Below, piece after piece: positions 35,326 through 43,581 of a stretch of DNA of 64,000 bases (position 1 is the stretch's first letter; each line of letters opens with the position of its first letter). The position numbers and the translations under genes are program-made. The notes under the pieces were generated by a model. The model had not been told where the DNA came from. It saw nothing but the letters and a program-made list of their open reading frames with translations, and made no database searches. The stretch comes from Gottfriedia sp049568075 (lineage in GTDB: Bacteria > Bacillota > Bacilli > Bacillales > Bacillaceae_G): assembly GCA_049568075.1 (NCBI GenBank), contig CP144911.1; one strand, given 5' to 3'.

Positions 35326-36066
35326 TTATTGAAATTTAATACCTTCTTGTAATAACACTTCTTTTTGTTTTTCAATTAGAGATTTGATGCCTAATTCACC
35401 CAAAGATAGTAACTCATTTAATTCTTCTCTTGAAAATGTTGCTTCTTCACCAGTTCCTTGGAGTTCAACAAACTGTCCTTTTCCAGTCATAATAATATTC
35501 ATATCAACACTTGCAGCTGAATCTTCTACATAATATAAATCTAGTACTGGTCCAAGGTCATCTAAAATACCAACTGAAGTTGCTGCTAAATAATCTTTTA
35601 CAGGATACGATTTCAATTTATCCATTTTAATTAATTTATCAAAAGCAAGCATCATTGCAACAAATGCACCAGTAATTGAAGTAGTTCGTGTTCCTCCATC
35701 TGCTTGAATTACATCACAATCGATCCAAATTGTCTTTTCACCAAGTGCCTCTAAATCAACTACTGCTCTTAACGCTCTTCCTATTAATCGTTGAATTTCC
35801 ATTGTTCGACCAGTAACTTTACCTTTAGATGATTCACGTATTGTGCGCTCTTGAGTAGCTCTAGGTAACATTGAATATTCAGCTGAAATCCAACCTTTTC
35901 CACTGTTTCTCAAAAATGGTGGTACACGGTCTTCAACTGTTGCATTACAAATTACCTTCGTATCACCAATACTGATCAGCACTGAACCTTCTGCGTGCTT
36001 AGTATAGTGAGTAATAATCTCGATTGGTCTAAGTTCATTATTTAATCTTCCATCTGTTCTTGTCAT
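35326..36066 (-). CDS. rph: Ribonuclease PH
   Basis: Phosphorolytic 3'-5' exoribonuclease that trims tRNA 3' ends. RNase PH fold, with VEDRVPPFLRNSGKGWISAE, the conserved arginines of RTMEIQRLIGRALRAV, DCDVIQADGGTRTTSITG and the C-terminal FVELQGTGEEATFS. I place the start at ATG 36066 (MTRTDGRLNN, 246 residues) because GGAGGAAC lies a few bases upstream. An upstream in-frame start would include the ribosome site. It heads rph-ysnA-ysnB as in B. subtilis. Confidence 0.96.
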   Translation of the reverse strand: MTRTDGRLNNELRPIEIITHYTKHAEGSVLISIGDTKVICNATVEDRVPPFLRNSGKGWISAEYSMLPRATQERTIRESSKGKVTGRTMEIQRLIGRALRAVVDLEALGEKTIWIDCDVIQADGGTRTTSITGAFVAMMLAFDKLIKMDKLKSYPVKDYLAATSVGILDDLGPVLDLYYVEDSAASVDMNIIMTGKGQFVELQGTGEEATFSREELNELLSLGELGIKSLIEKQKEVLLQEGIKFQ

Positions 36067-36160
36067 GATTGTTCCTCCTACAAAATCTTCCAAATACTAG
36101 TATAGACAAAAATGTGATTTCATTTCTACTTATTAAGTTTAATTTAAAGATAAAATTAAA

Positions 36161-36199
36161 AACCTTGTACAAAAATCATCACAATTTTTGTACAAGGTT
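36161..36199 (-). terminator. Terminator of gerM
   Basis: AACCTTGTACAAAAAT / ATTTTTGTACAAGGTT perfect stem with a 7-base loop, then TTTTAATTTT on the minus strand. Confidence 0.85.
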
Positions 36200-36254
36200 G
36201 ATATTAAAACCATTTTATTAAAAGGCAAATTATTAACTTTTCATAACCACCGGT

Positions 36255-37292
36255 TTACAATTTTTTCGTATTTACATCCTTAGGTCTTGAAACAGGTTGG
36301 CTTAAAGGCTTGCCTTGTTGGTCTAGCGCAGTTAATTTCCCATTGATTTGAATTTCAATGGACTTAACACCTTTTTGCTCAGTTAAAGAAAGTACAAGTG
36401 GCTGTAGTACATCATTATTGATCATGTTTTTTGCAATATTTCCATAGATACCATCGTTAAAATTAAGTACTAGCTTACCGCCTTTAAAAACAGGTTGACT
36501 AACTAGTTTCGTATCAGTTCCAAAATCGGATACTAAATTTGAATATTCAGATGGACCTTTTACTAGTTCATTTACGATTGCTGAATATGAATCTTTCTCT
36601 GCATTTGAAATCCTAGTCGTTACAGGCACATAATAAGTGTCTCCCATTTCCCCTTGAGAAACATAATATAGCGTAACAGGTCTGGAGTTCATAATATCTA
36701 CAATGTCACCTTTATCAAAGTTAATTCCATCATCTCTTGTTAACCCATCACCAATTTGAGCTTTATTTACTGGCATCGATGCAAGCTCTTTTCCGTTTAC
36801 TCGAATTTTTACCTTCGTCACATTATCAAATTGAGTTAACGTCCAAGTAACAGCTTGAAACACTTTTAATTCATCTTCAGCACGGTATTGCTTAAATTCT
36901 GGTGAAAAATCAGCAATAATCGTACCATCCTTTTGAGTTTGAACTCCTAAAACTTCAGTATTCGGAGGTAAAACTGCTTGGAAACCATTCGGTAATTCAT
37001 CTGTAACAGGACCATCTTTTACTAAGTACTCTAACGCTTGTTTAGCCAAGCTAGTAGACTTAGGTAATTGGAACGTTTGCGGTACAATATACCCGTTACG
37101 ATCAATTAAATATAATTCCCTTTTTACAGTTTCCTCTTTCTTTGCTACTTCTTTTGAAGGTTGATCACTTTTATAAACTACAGTTTTAGGTGGATCAATG
37201 TCAGTTGAAGATTTCGTTGGAAGTAAACTACATCCACTCATTGTTGCAATTCCACATACCGCTGCCGCTGTTACTAACAATCTTTTTTTCAT
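36255..37292 (-). CDS. gerM: Germination/sporulation lipoprotein GerM
   Basis: 345-residue lipoprotein (lipobox MSGC after LVTAAAVCGIAT) with two GerMN (SpoIIIAG-like ring-building) domains, the first at ~75-185 and the second at ~215-325 (KGPSEYSNLV to NDVLQPLVLSLTEQ). In B. subtilis GerM stabilises the channel between mother cell and forespore (with SpoIIQ) and affects germination. Start ATG at 37292 has GGGGGGAG seven bases upstream; the ATG two codons earlier is too close to that box. Divergent from gerE. Confidence 0.92.
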   Translation of the reverse strand: MKKRLLVTAAAVCGIATMSGCSLLPTKSSTDIDPPKTVVYKSDQPSKEVAKKEETVKRELYLIDRNGYIVPQTFQLPKSTSLAKQALEYLVKDGPVTDELPNGFQAVLPPNTEVLGVQTQKDGTIIADFSPEFKQYRAEDELKVFQAVTWTLTQFDNVTKVKIRVNGKELASMPVNKAQIGDGLTRDDGINFDKGDIVDIMNSRPVTLYYVSQGEMGDTYYVPVTTRISNAEKDSYSAIVNELVKGPSEYSNLVSDFGTDTKLVSQPVFKGGKLVLNFNDGIYGNIAKNMINNDVLQPLVLSLTEQKGVKSIEIQINGKLTALDQQGKPLSQPVSRPKDVNTKKL

Positions 37293-37408
37293 CACCATAC
37301 TCCCCCCACGCTTTTTTACTATTTATACGAGCCTGTACATTTTTTAGAACAAGCTAAATAGAAAAAAATAAATAATTTAAATCTAGCTCTAAATTTACTG
37401 GAAATATT

Positions 37409-37437
37409 CACCTAAAAGACCTATCGTTCATATTATA
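37409..37437 (+). promoter_or_regulatory. Sigma-K promoter of gerE
   Basis: AC at 37410-37411 and, after 17 bases, CATATTATA (37429-37437) matching CATAnnnTA. gerE is transcribed by sigma-K in B. subtilis, and the site lies ~62 bases before its start codon. Confidence 0.75.
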
Positions 37438-37498
37438 AAAAGACTAAATGAATACCCATCCGAAGAACAGCTCGGTCAAGCAAGGAGGGTTAGCACAG

Positions 37499-37723
37499 TT
37501 GAAGGATAGAGACTATCAAACAAAGCACACACTCACAAAGCGTGAAAAAGAAGTATTCGAGCTTCTTGTTCAAGATAAGACTACAAGAGAAATTGCTGAA
37601 GAACTTTTTATAAGTGAAAAAACTGTGAGAAATCATATTTCAAATGCAATGCAGAAGCTTGGGGTTAAGGGGCGATCACAAGCAGTTATTGAGCTTCTTC
37701 GTATGGGAGAGCTTGAACTGTAG
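37499..37723 (+). CDS. gerE: Late mother-cell transcription regulator GerE
   Basis: 74-residue LuxR-type helix-turn-helix protein made late in the mother cell, controlling coat genes together with sigma-K. HTH in LTKREKEVFELLVQDKTTRE and SEKTVRNHISNAMQKLGV; the C-terminus SQAVIELLRMGELEL is near-identical to other Bacillus GerE as I recall them. Start is TTG at 37499, preceded by AAGGAGGG with nine bases spacing, which gives exactly the family length. The frame is open further upstream to an ATG at 37448, which would add 17 non-conserved residues and include the ribosome site. Confidence 0.95.
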   Translation: MKDRDYQTKHTLTKREKEVFELLVQDKTTREIAEELFISEKTVRNHISNAMQKLGVKGRSQAVIELLRMGELEL

Positions 37724-37753
37724 TTATTTTGTAGAAACAATTCTACAAACCAA

Positions 37754-37795
37754 CATACTGCCGGCATTCTAATGACATGCCGGTTTTGGTATTTA
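37754..37795 (+). terminator. Terminator of gerE
   Basis: CCGGCAT / ATGCCGG stem with a 9-base loop, followed by TTTTGGTATTT. Confidence 0.75.
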
Positions 37796-38037
37796 CATTG
37801 AAGCTTAAGTTTTTCATTTCTCTATTTTCTTGCTTGTAAAGAATCTGATTATCTAAATTGAAAGTTATACTTTATATCCTACTTATAGTAGATAAAAGGC
37901 CTATCTGTAAATTAGGATAGATGCTCTGCTATAGGGGGATTTTATTTTAGCTCTTATTACCTATCTAAAATTAAAATAAAAAAATCTTTTACGAAAATTT
38001 GCTAATTTAATTGACAAGGTTGTTTTTCAACAACGTG
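37796..38037. other. Intergenic stretch between gerE and tatD-like gene
   Basis: AT-rich spacer between two convergent terminators; only a weak TAGGATAGATGC / CTATCTGTAAATTAGGATAG-like direct similarity and no gene were seen. Confidence 0.5.
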
Positions 38038-38070
38038 AAAAAAATCGTTTCCAGTCGGAAAACGATTTTC
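38038..38070 (-). terminator. Terminator of the thiamine-transport operon
   Basis: AAAATCGTTTTCC / GGAAACGATTTT stem with a 4-base loop, then TTTCACG on the minus strand. Confidence 0.8.
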
Positions 38071-38075
38071 TTATT

Positions 38076-38843
38076 TTATATACTATAAAACCTCTTAGTA
38101 TTTTCATATAAAGTTTTATATGCACTTGACAGATCTATGTCTTTTAACTCAGCTATTTTTGCAACTGATTGATGCATAAATTTTGGATGTGTCCACTCAT
38201 TTTCAAAAGGCCCTTCAAATGGCCAAGGACCATCTGTTTCTATCATCATTAATTCTAAAGGATACTTTTTTACTAAGTCTTGAATCTCATTTTCATATAA
38301 TACATCTGGTGTAATCGAGATAAAATACTCATTTTTCATCATCCGATTTATTGTAACCTCGTCACCTTTAAACCAATGAAAATGGGCTTTTTTAATAAAA
38401 TATTTTTCTAATAGATTACATACGGTTTCGGCGTCCTCATATACTGCATGTAATATGATTGGTTTATTTAACTCTTTTGCAAGCGAGATAAATTTTTCTA
38501 GTAATATAATATAAGGTACGTAATCAATCTCTTCTTCTAAATTCTTATAATATGGTAATCCAACTTCTCCGATTGCGACCATTTCATCCTGATGGTTCTT
38601 AATCCATTCAATTAATTTATCAACCTCTTCATCAGAAGGGATTTGTTGTTCAGGATGAAATCCGAATGCTGGATATACACTATTATTTTGATATTTCAAC
38701 TCTAAATTTTTCTTACTAGATTTTAAATCCATTGATACCGAAATGAGCGCTTCGATTTCGTGTCTTTGTATATTAGTTAATATTTCTTCTCTTTGACTAG
38801 TATCATAAGAATCTAAATGAATATGAGCATCTATCATTTTCAT
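38076..38843 (-). CDS. TatD-family metal-dependent hydrolase in the thiamine operon
   Basis: 255-residue TIM-barrel hydrolase. Metal-site residues are visible in order: IDAHIHLD (HxH) at the N-terminus, AIGEVGLPYY (Glu), ILHAVYED (His), AHFHWFKG (His) and MIETDGPWPFEG (Asp). It is the last gene of the TPP-riboswitch operon, four bases after the ATPase gene. A TatD-like DNase is the family label, but the position suggests it may act on a thiamine breakdown product or pyrimidine precursor; that is inference. Confidence 0.85.
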   Translation of the reverse strand: MKMIDAHIHLDSYDTSQREEILTNIQRHEIEALISVSMDLKSSKKNLELKYQNNSVYPAFGFHPEQQIPSDEEVDKLIEWIKNHQDEMVAIGEVGLPYYKNLEEEIDYVPYIILLEKFISLAKELNKPIILHAVYEDAETVCNLLEKYFIKKAHFHWFKGDEVTINRMMKNEYFISITPDVLYENEIQDLVKKYPLELMMIETDGPWPFEGPFENEWTHPKFMHQSVAKIAELKDIDLSSAYKTLYENTKRFYSI

Positions 38844-38847
38844 CGTA

Positions 38848-39579
38848 TTACTCCTTCTCTAAAGCCAAATAGATTTTTCTTTTATATTCCGTAAATTCAT
38901 CACTTAATAATATTTCTTTTTTACGTGGTCTTGGAAATGGCACTATGATTTGTTCTTTGATTTTGGCAGGTTTGTCAGAAAATATATAAATTCGATCAGA
39001 CATTAACAACGCTTCATCAATATTATGTGTTACTAATAAAATTGATCGTCGTTGCTCCTCCCAAATTGATAAAAGCCATTGCTGCATTTCAAGTCTAGTG
39101 AACTCATCTAAAGCTGAAAAAGGCTCATCCATACACATGAACGACTGCGGTGCTAGTAGAGACCTTAAAAATGAAACTCTTTGTTTCATACCACCAGATA
39201 ATTCATGAGGGTAAGCATTCTCATAGTTTTCTAAGCCAGTTCTTTTAAGCCAGTCTCTTGCCAATTTTTCATCAGGCTTATGTTTTAATTCTTGTGACAA
39301 AACAATATTTTTTAATACTGTTCTCCAAGGTAGTAATGAATGATCCTGAGGCATAAAACTAACATGACCAAGTTCTCCATTTATTATCGACCCATTTAAC
39401 TTTACTTCTCCAGAATCTGGTTTTACTAAACCTCCAATAAGATGGAACAACGTACTTTTCCCACTACCAGATGGACCTAGAATCGATACAAATTCACCCT
39501 CGTTTACATAAAGGGATATATTTTCTAATACTTGATGACCGCTATAACTCTTTGATAATTGTTCCACTTGTAGTGTCAT
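38848..39579 (-). CDS. thiZ: ABC transporter ATPase, thiamine precursor uptake (ThiZ-like)
   Basis: 243 residues with Walker A GPSGSGKST, signature LSGGMKQRVSFLRSL, Walker B FMCMDEPFSALD and the switch His in LLVTHNIDEALL. Closest in layout to the nitrate/taurine/hydroxymethylpyrimidine type of importers. It overlaps the permease gene by four bases and is followed by the TatD-like gene. The gene name follows the ThiXYZ precedent and rests on operon context. Confidence 0.85.
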   Translation of the reverse strand: MTLQVEQLSKSYSGHQVLENISLYVNEGEFVSILGPSGSGKSTLFHLIGGLVKPDSGEVKLNGSIINGELGHVSFMPQDHSLLPWRTVLKNIVLSQELKHKPDEKLARDWLKRTGLENYENAYPHELSGGMKQRVSFLRSLLAPQSFMCMDEPFSALDEFTRLEMQQWLLSIWEEQRRSILLVTHNIDEALLMSDRIYIFSDKPAKIKEQIIVPFPRPRKKEILLSDEFTEYKRKIYLALEKE

Positions 39580-40343
39580 TTCCGTTTCTCCCCTTTAACT
39601 TTCCATTTAACAGTAAAACGTTCAATTACAACTATTAGGAAGAAGAAAAGCATACTTAAAAACATAATGATAAAAATTGAAACAAATACTCGATCTGTTC
39701 TAAATGAAGATGAAGCTAAAGTCATATAGACCCCAATTCCAGATTTCGCTCCTAGCCATTCAGAGATAACTGCTCCCATAACACTATAAGTCGCTGAAAT
39801 CTTTAAGCCAGAAAAAATGGAAGGTAGAGAAAAAGGCAATTCAACTTTCCAAAAAATTTGTGATTTGGATGCTCCCGCCATTTTCATATAATTTATTAGT
39901 TCACTTGGTGTTTGTCGGAAACCATCCAACGCTGAAACTGTAACAGGGAAAAAACAAACAAGAGAAATAATAATTAATTTAGGTAATACACCAAATCCAA
40001 ACCAAATAATTAAAAGCGGTGCCAATACGATAATTGGTACATTTTGCGAAAGAATTAATAATGGGTAAAAAGCTTCCCTAACACCTGGAATTAAATGCAA
40101 TAGAAATGCGATTAAAAATCCTAATAAACTACCAATTAACAAACCAATAATCGTTAATTGAATTGTAGAAGAAATATGAGGAAGTAGTGAATTAGTTGAT
40201 TTCATTCCTTCTTTAAAGATTGCGATTGGTCCTGGTAATAACCAAGATTCGATTTTCCAAATTTTAATACTTAGCTGCCAGCAAATTAAAAAAAGCAGGA
40301 TGACAACGATAGGTTGCCATCCTTTTATATTTTTAGATTTCAT
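39576..40343 (-). CDS. thiX: ABC transporter permease, thiamine precursor uptake (ThiX-like)
   Basis: 255-residue inner-membrane permease with six TM segments and the EAA loop (GFRQTPSELINYMKMAGAS) that docks the ATPase. I start it at ATG 40343 (MKSKNIKGWQP), which overlaps the stop of the upstream thiamine-binding gene by one base (TAATG). An upstream in-frame ATG at 40427 would lie within that gene and adds unlikely hydrophilic sequence. Overlap with the ATPase gene is four bases. Confidence 0.87.
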   Translation of the reverse strand: MKSKNIKGWQPIVVILLFLICWQLSIKIWKIESWLLPGPIAIFKEGMKSTNSLLPHISSTIQLTIIGLLIGSLLGFLIAFLLHLIPGVREAFYPLLILSQNVPIIVLAPLLIIWFGFGVLPKLIIISLVCFFPVTVSALDGFRQTPSELINYMKMAGASKSQIFWKVELPFSLPSIFSGLKISATYSVMGAVISEWLGAKSGIGVYMTLASSSFRTDRVFVSIFIIMFLSMLFFFLIVVIERFTVKWKVKGEKRK

Positions 40344-40633
40344 TAACGGTACTTCTCCGTTAACACATCCATCGTAATACCTTGTGGTTGATAAAGTATT
40401 TTCATTTGAGTTATTACATTGTGGCAACCTATTTCAATCATTCTTTCATTCATTTTTTGAACAACCATTAATAATTGATTCAAGTCGCCTTCCATAGTTG
40501 TTTCCAATGGTTGAACTTGATATTTTACACCTGATTCATCAATAATTTTAATTGCTTCATCAACTGCTGGAATAACATCCTCAATATTATTTGTTTTCGG
40601 TATAATTTGGACACTCATTAAAGTAGTTTGCAT
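40343..40633 (-). CDS. MTH1187/YqgV-type thiamine-binding protein
   Basis: 96-residue ferredoxin-like protein of the DUF77/MTH1187 family (MSVQIIPKTNNIEDVIPAVD, YQVQPLETTMEGD). Members bind thiamine or related compounds, as shown for the related YkoF. It lies between the solute-binding protein (12-base gap) and the permease, under TPP-riboswitch control. No signal peptide, so it is cytoplasmic; it may sense or buffer the imported compound. Confidence 0.82.
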   Translation of the reverse strand: MQTTLMSVQIIPKTNNIEDVIPAVDEAIKIIDESGVKYQVQPLETTMEGDLNQLLMVVQKMNERMIEIGCHNVITQMKILYQPQGITMDVLTEKYR

Positions 40634-40645
40634 TTTTGCTCCTCC

Positions 40646-41638
40646 TTATTTCGCTGGTAAGAAATCATTCGTAAATGCTTCTTTTGGCTTAAAGTTTCCT
40701 TCTAATAATTTATTTTCAGCTAAGAAATCAGCATAGTTTTTCCAAACTGATAACTTTTGCTCACCCCAACGGTCCGCATCATCTTTATATTTAGATGCTA
40801 ACCATTCTTGACTTTTTTCCACTAATTTTTTATCTAAGTCCGGATTATCTTTTATTAAAATCGATGCAGCTTCTTTTGGGTTATCAATCGCAAAATTATA
40901 TCCTTTTGATGCTGCAGCCACAAACGCTTTTACTATTTTAGGGTTTTTACTAATCATTTTTTCGTTCGTAGCTAAAACTGGAGTATAGTAATCTAGCTTT
41001 TTACTATAATCAGTTAAATATATCATGTTTAATTTTTCTCCACGTAGCTCTGCTTCAATTCCTGTCCATCCTTGATAAATCCACGCAAAATCGATATCTC
41101 TTTTTACCGCTGTAAAGAAATCAGCATCACCCATATTAACGATATTTAACTTATTAACATTCGCATTTTCTTCTGACATAAGTGATTTTAAAATAGCCTT
41201 TTCAACCGGTGAACCCCAACCACCATATGTTTTTCCAACGAAATCTTTTGGTGACTTAATTCCTTTTTTCACTGGTGATGCAAATCCAGAAGTATTATGT
41301 TGAATAATTGCTGCAATAGATACAATCGGTACATTTTGAACTCTTGCTTGTGTAATTGACTCTTGATAAGAAACCCCAAAATCTGCTTTACCAGATGCAA
41401 CTAATTGGTCTGCACCTGTTTCTCCTGGGCTGATTATATCTACATCAAGACCTTGTTCCTTAAAATAACCTTTTTCCTTAGCAACAAATAGCCCAGTATG
41501 ATTTGTATTTGGCGTCCAGTCTAGTACGACAGTCACCTTTTTTAATTGCTTTGGCTTTTTAGTAGTAGCAGTTTTGTCTTGACCACACCCAGTTAACATT
41601 AAACAAATAGCTACTAAAAATACTACTAGTTTTTTCAT
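40646..41638 (-). CDS. thiY: ABC transporter substrate-binding lipoprotein, NMT1/THI5-like (ThiY-like)
   Basis: 330 residues with lipoprotein signal (lipobox LTGC near residue 18) and an NMT1/THI5-like fold (VVLDWTPNTNHTGLFVAKEKGYFKEQGLDV). Proteins of this kind capture N-formyl-4-amino-5-aminomethyl-2-methylpyrimidine or hydroxymethylpyrimidine for thiamine salvage. First gene after the TPP riboswitch. The exact ligand cannot be read from sequence. Confidence 0.86.
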   Translation of the reverse strand: MKKLVVFLVAICLMLTGCGQDKTATTKKPKQLKKVTVVLDWTPNTNHTGLFVAKEKGYFKEQGLDVDIISPGETGADQLVASGKADFGVSYQESITQARVQNVPIVSIAAIIQHNTSGFASPVKKGIKSPKDFVGKTYGGWGSPVEKAILKSLMSEENANVNKLNIVNMGDADFFTAVKRDIDFAWIYQGWTGIEAELRGEKLNMIYLTDYSKKLDYYTPVLATNEKMISKNPKIVKAFVAAASKGYNFAIDNPKEAASILIKDNPDLDKKLVEKSQEWLASKYKDDADRWGEQKLSVWKNYADFLAENKLLEGNFKPKEAFTNDFLPAK

Positions 41639-41671
41639 TATCTATATCTCCTTTTTGTTTTTTGTTTATAC

Positions 41672-41704
41672 AAAAAGAAAACGTCCGGATATTAACCCGG
41701 ACGT
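41672..41704 (-). terminator. Expression-platform terminator of the TPP riboswitch
   Basis: ACGTCCGG / CCGGACGT stem with an 8-base loop and TTTCTTTTTG tail, between the aptamer and the first gene. Confidence 0.85.
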
Positions 41705-41736
41705 AAATGCGCTGTAAAAAACATATCTAAAAAGAG

Positions 41737-41828
41737 ATACTGTTCCCTACGCTGGCATCACCCAGATCAGGTTCTAAGAGTCAACATCTTAAGGATGCTA
41801 TCTCAGCCAGCAACACTGGCTCCTCCAC
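41737..41828 (-). promoter_or_regulatory. TPP riboswitch (THI element)
   Basis: Minus strand shows the aptamer core in order: GCTGGCTGAGATAG, then the P3 region, then AGAACCTGATCTGGGTGATG and CCAGCGTAGGGAACAG. These are the conserved THI-box segments. The terminator downstream suggests transcriptional repression when thiamine pyrophosphate is high. Confidence 0.96.
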
Positions 41829-42068
41829 ATTTTTTCTCATATATAAACTTTTCCTCATTAATATAACAGATAATGATTGAATTTACGAATTATTTTTAAC
41901 TTGTGTTTAAATGTTTTAATACTCTGTTAATAAGAGCAATAAAACTATGAAATTTTAACATTTTTAAAAAGAGAATGATAAACAAAAATATCATTTCTTA
42001 TAGTAAAATCTTAAATGAATAAAGAATATACTACATCAACAAATTATTAAGTAAAATGAGGGGATTTT

Positions 42069-42860
42069 TTGAATAAACCAATCGGAGTCATCGACTCAGG
42101 TGTTGGGGGCTTAACAGTTGCCAAACAAATTATTAGACAATTACCTAAAGAGGACATTTTATACTTAGGCGATACTGCAAGATGTCCATACGGATCACGA
42201 CCATATACGGAAATCAGAGAATTCACTTGGGAAATGACTAACTTTCTATTGGAGAAAGATATAAAAATGTTAGTCATCGCCTGTAATACAGCAACTTCAG
42301 TTGTCTTAAATGAAATGCGAGAAAAACTTCAAATTCCAGTCATTGGAGTTGTCCGCCCAGGTGCTAGAGCAGCAATAAAATTAACACAAAATGACCAAAT
42401 CGGTGTCATTGGAACGAATGCTACTATTAATAGTAAAGCATATCATTCCGCACTAAAGCGGATTAATGACAAAGTTATAATTGAAGGCTTGGCATGCCCA
42501 GAGTTTGCTGGAATTGTTGAAAATGGGGACTACAATAAACCTGAAATATTTGAGATTGTTAAACACACTCTTGCACCGCTTATTGATTCAAATATCGATA
42601 CCCTAATACTAGGTTGCACGCATTACCCATTACTTGGTCCAATCATCCAAAAAGTGATGGGACCATCAATCCAACTTATCAGCTCTGGTGATGAAACAGC
42701 TCTAGAAGTAAGTGCAATTCTGGATCAACAAAATATATTATCTAACTACGAAATCACTTCACATGAATTTTTTACAACTGGGGATCCAACCATTTTTAGT
42801 AAAATAGCTTCATCCTTATTCCAAGAACCGATGGAAAACGTAAAGTATATTAAACTATAA
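42069..42860 (+). CDS. murI: Glutamate racemase
   Basis: Interconverts L- and D-glutamate for peptidoglycan (and spore cortex) synthesis. Both catalytic cysteines are present: VIACNTATS and LGCTHYPLL. The N-terminal PIGVIDSGVGGLTVAK and the YLGDTARCPYG motif are standard. 263 residues. Start is TTG with TGAGGGG a few bases upstream. The B. subtilis counterpart is racE, close to gerE; here the thiamine operon lies between them. Ends at a bidirectional terminator. Confidence 0.96.
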   Translation: MNKPIGVIDSGVGGLTVAKQIIRQLPKEDILYLGDTARCPYGSRPYTEIREFTWEMTNFLLEKDIKMLVIACNTATSVVLNEMREKLQIPVIGVVRPGARAAIKLTQNDQIGVIGTNATINSKAYHSALKRINDKVIIEGLACPEFAGIVENGDYNKPEIFEIVKHTLAPLIDSNIDTLILGCTHYPLLGPIIQKVMGPSIQLISSGDETALEVSAILDQQNILSNYEITSHEFFTTGDPTIFSKIASSLFQEPMENVKYIKL

Positions 42861-42883
42861 AGGTCAATAGAGCACTTTAAATG

Positions 42884-42917
42884 AAAAAAACCAACAAAGT
42901 AAGCCTTTGTTGGTTTT
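42884..42917. terminator. Bidirectional terminator between murI and nsrR
   Basis: AAAAACCAACAAAG / CTTTGTTGGTTTTT stem with a 5-base loop serves both convergent genes. Confidence 0.85.
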
Positions 42918-42951
42918 TGTGTTTTTAAATTACGAACGCTCTTCTAAAAAT

Positions 42952-43395
42952 TTATTCTTTTGTGTTACTTGAAAAATAATCTTTTAGCATCGCATTGTTC
43001 TTTACAATATCATCTAATGTATATTGATCTAAAACGTGTAAAAATTGTTCTAATGCATTATTAAATATATGTTTTAAAGAACAAACAGGTGTAATAACAC
43101 AAGTATTACCGTGTTCAAAACATTCTACAATATTAAAGTCTTCTTCAGTTTTACGAATTATTTCACCGATATTTATTTCTGATGGTAATTTAGCTAAACG
43201 GATTCCACCGTTTCTGCCACGAATTGTTTCGATGTAACCCATCTTACCTAAATTATAAATTATTTTCATTAAATGATTTTTAGAAATATCATAAGCTTCA
43301 GCAATGTCCTTAATATTAACTAATTTTTCACGTGGCTCAGAGCTTAGAAATATTAGTACACGAAGAGAGTAATCCGAATAAGTTGTTAAACGCAT
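42952..43395 (-). CDS. nsrR: Rrf2-family nitric oxide sensor NsrR
   Basis: 147-residue winged-helix repressor with an iron-sulfur cluster. N-terminal HTH (MRLTTYSDYSLRVLIFLSS, YDISKNHLMKIIYNLGKMGY, GRNGGIRLAK) and three cysteines in CFEHGNTCVITPVC that match NsrR cluster ligands. Divergently transcribed from hmp, the usual NsrR target, with two candidate operators between them. This context makes NsrR far more likely than IscR or CymR. Confidence 0.92.
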   Translation of the reverse strand: MRLTTYSDYSLRVLIFLSSEPREKLVNIKDIAEAYDISKNHLMKIIYNLGKMGYIETIRGRNGGIRLAKLPSEINIGEIIRKTEEDFNIVECFEHGNTCVITPVCSLKHIFNNALEQFLHVLDQYTLDDIVKNNAMLKDYFSSNTKE

Positions 43396-43488
43396 AACTT
43401 GTCCTCACTGTTTTATTTAAGATTAATCATAGCATAATTGTGAACTTTTTTTAAACTTTTATGCATTTTTGCGAAAAAATACAAAAAA

Positions 43489-43505
43489 GATGTATTTTAC
43501 ATATT
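43489..43505. promoter_or_regulatory. Candidate NsrR operator 1
   Basis: ATGTA-TTT-TACAT perfect inverted repeat (43490-43502), similar to the B. subtilis NsrR box ATRTATTTTAAATAYAT. Confidence 0.55.
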
Positions 43506-43534
43506 GCTTTAAATAAATTCTAGGTCTAAGATAA

Positions 43535-43556
43535 AGATGTATTTATAATACTACTT
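43535..43556 (+). promoter_or_regulatory. Candidate NsrR operator 2 and -10 of hmp
   Basis: GATGTATTTATAATACTAC resembles the NsrR box and contains TATAAT (43544-43549), so repressor binding would cover the -10. No good -35 was seen. Confidence 0.5.
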
Positions 43557-43581
43557 TAAAACGTGATTAGGGGGATTTTTC

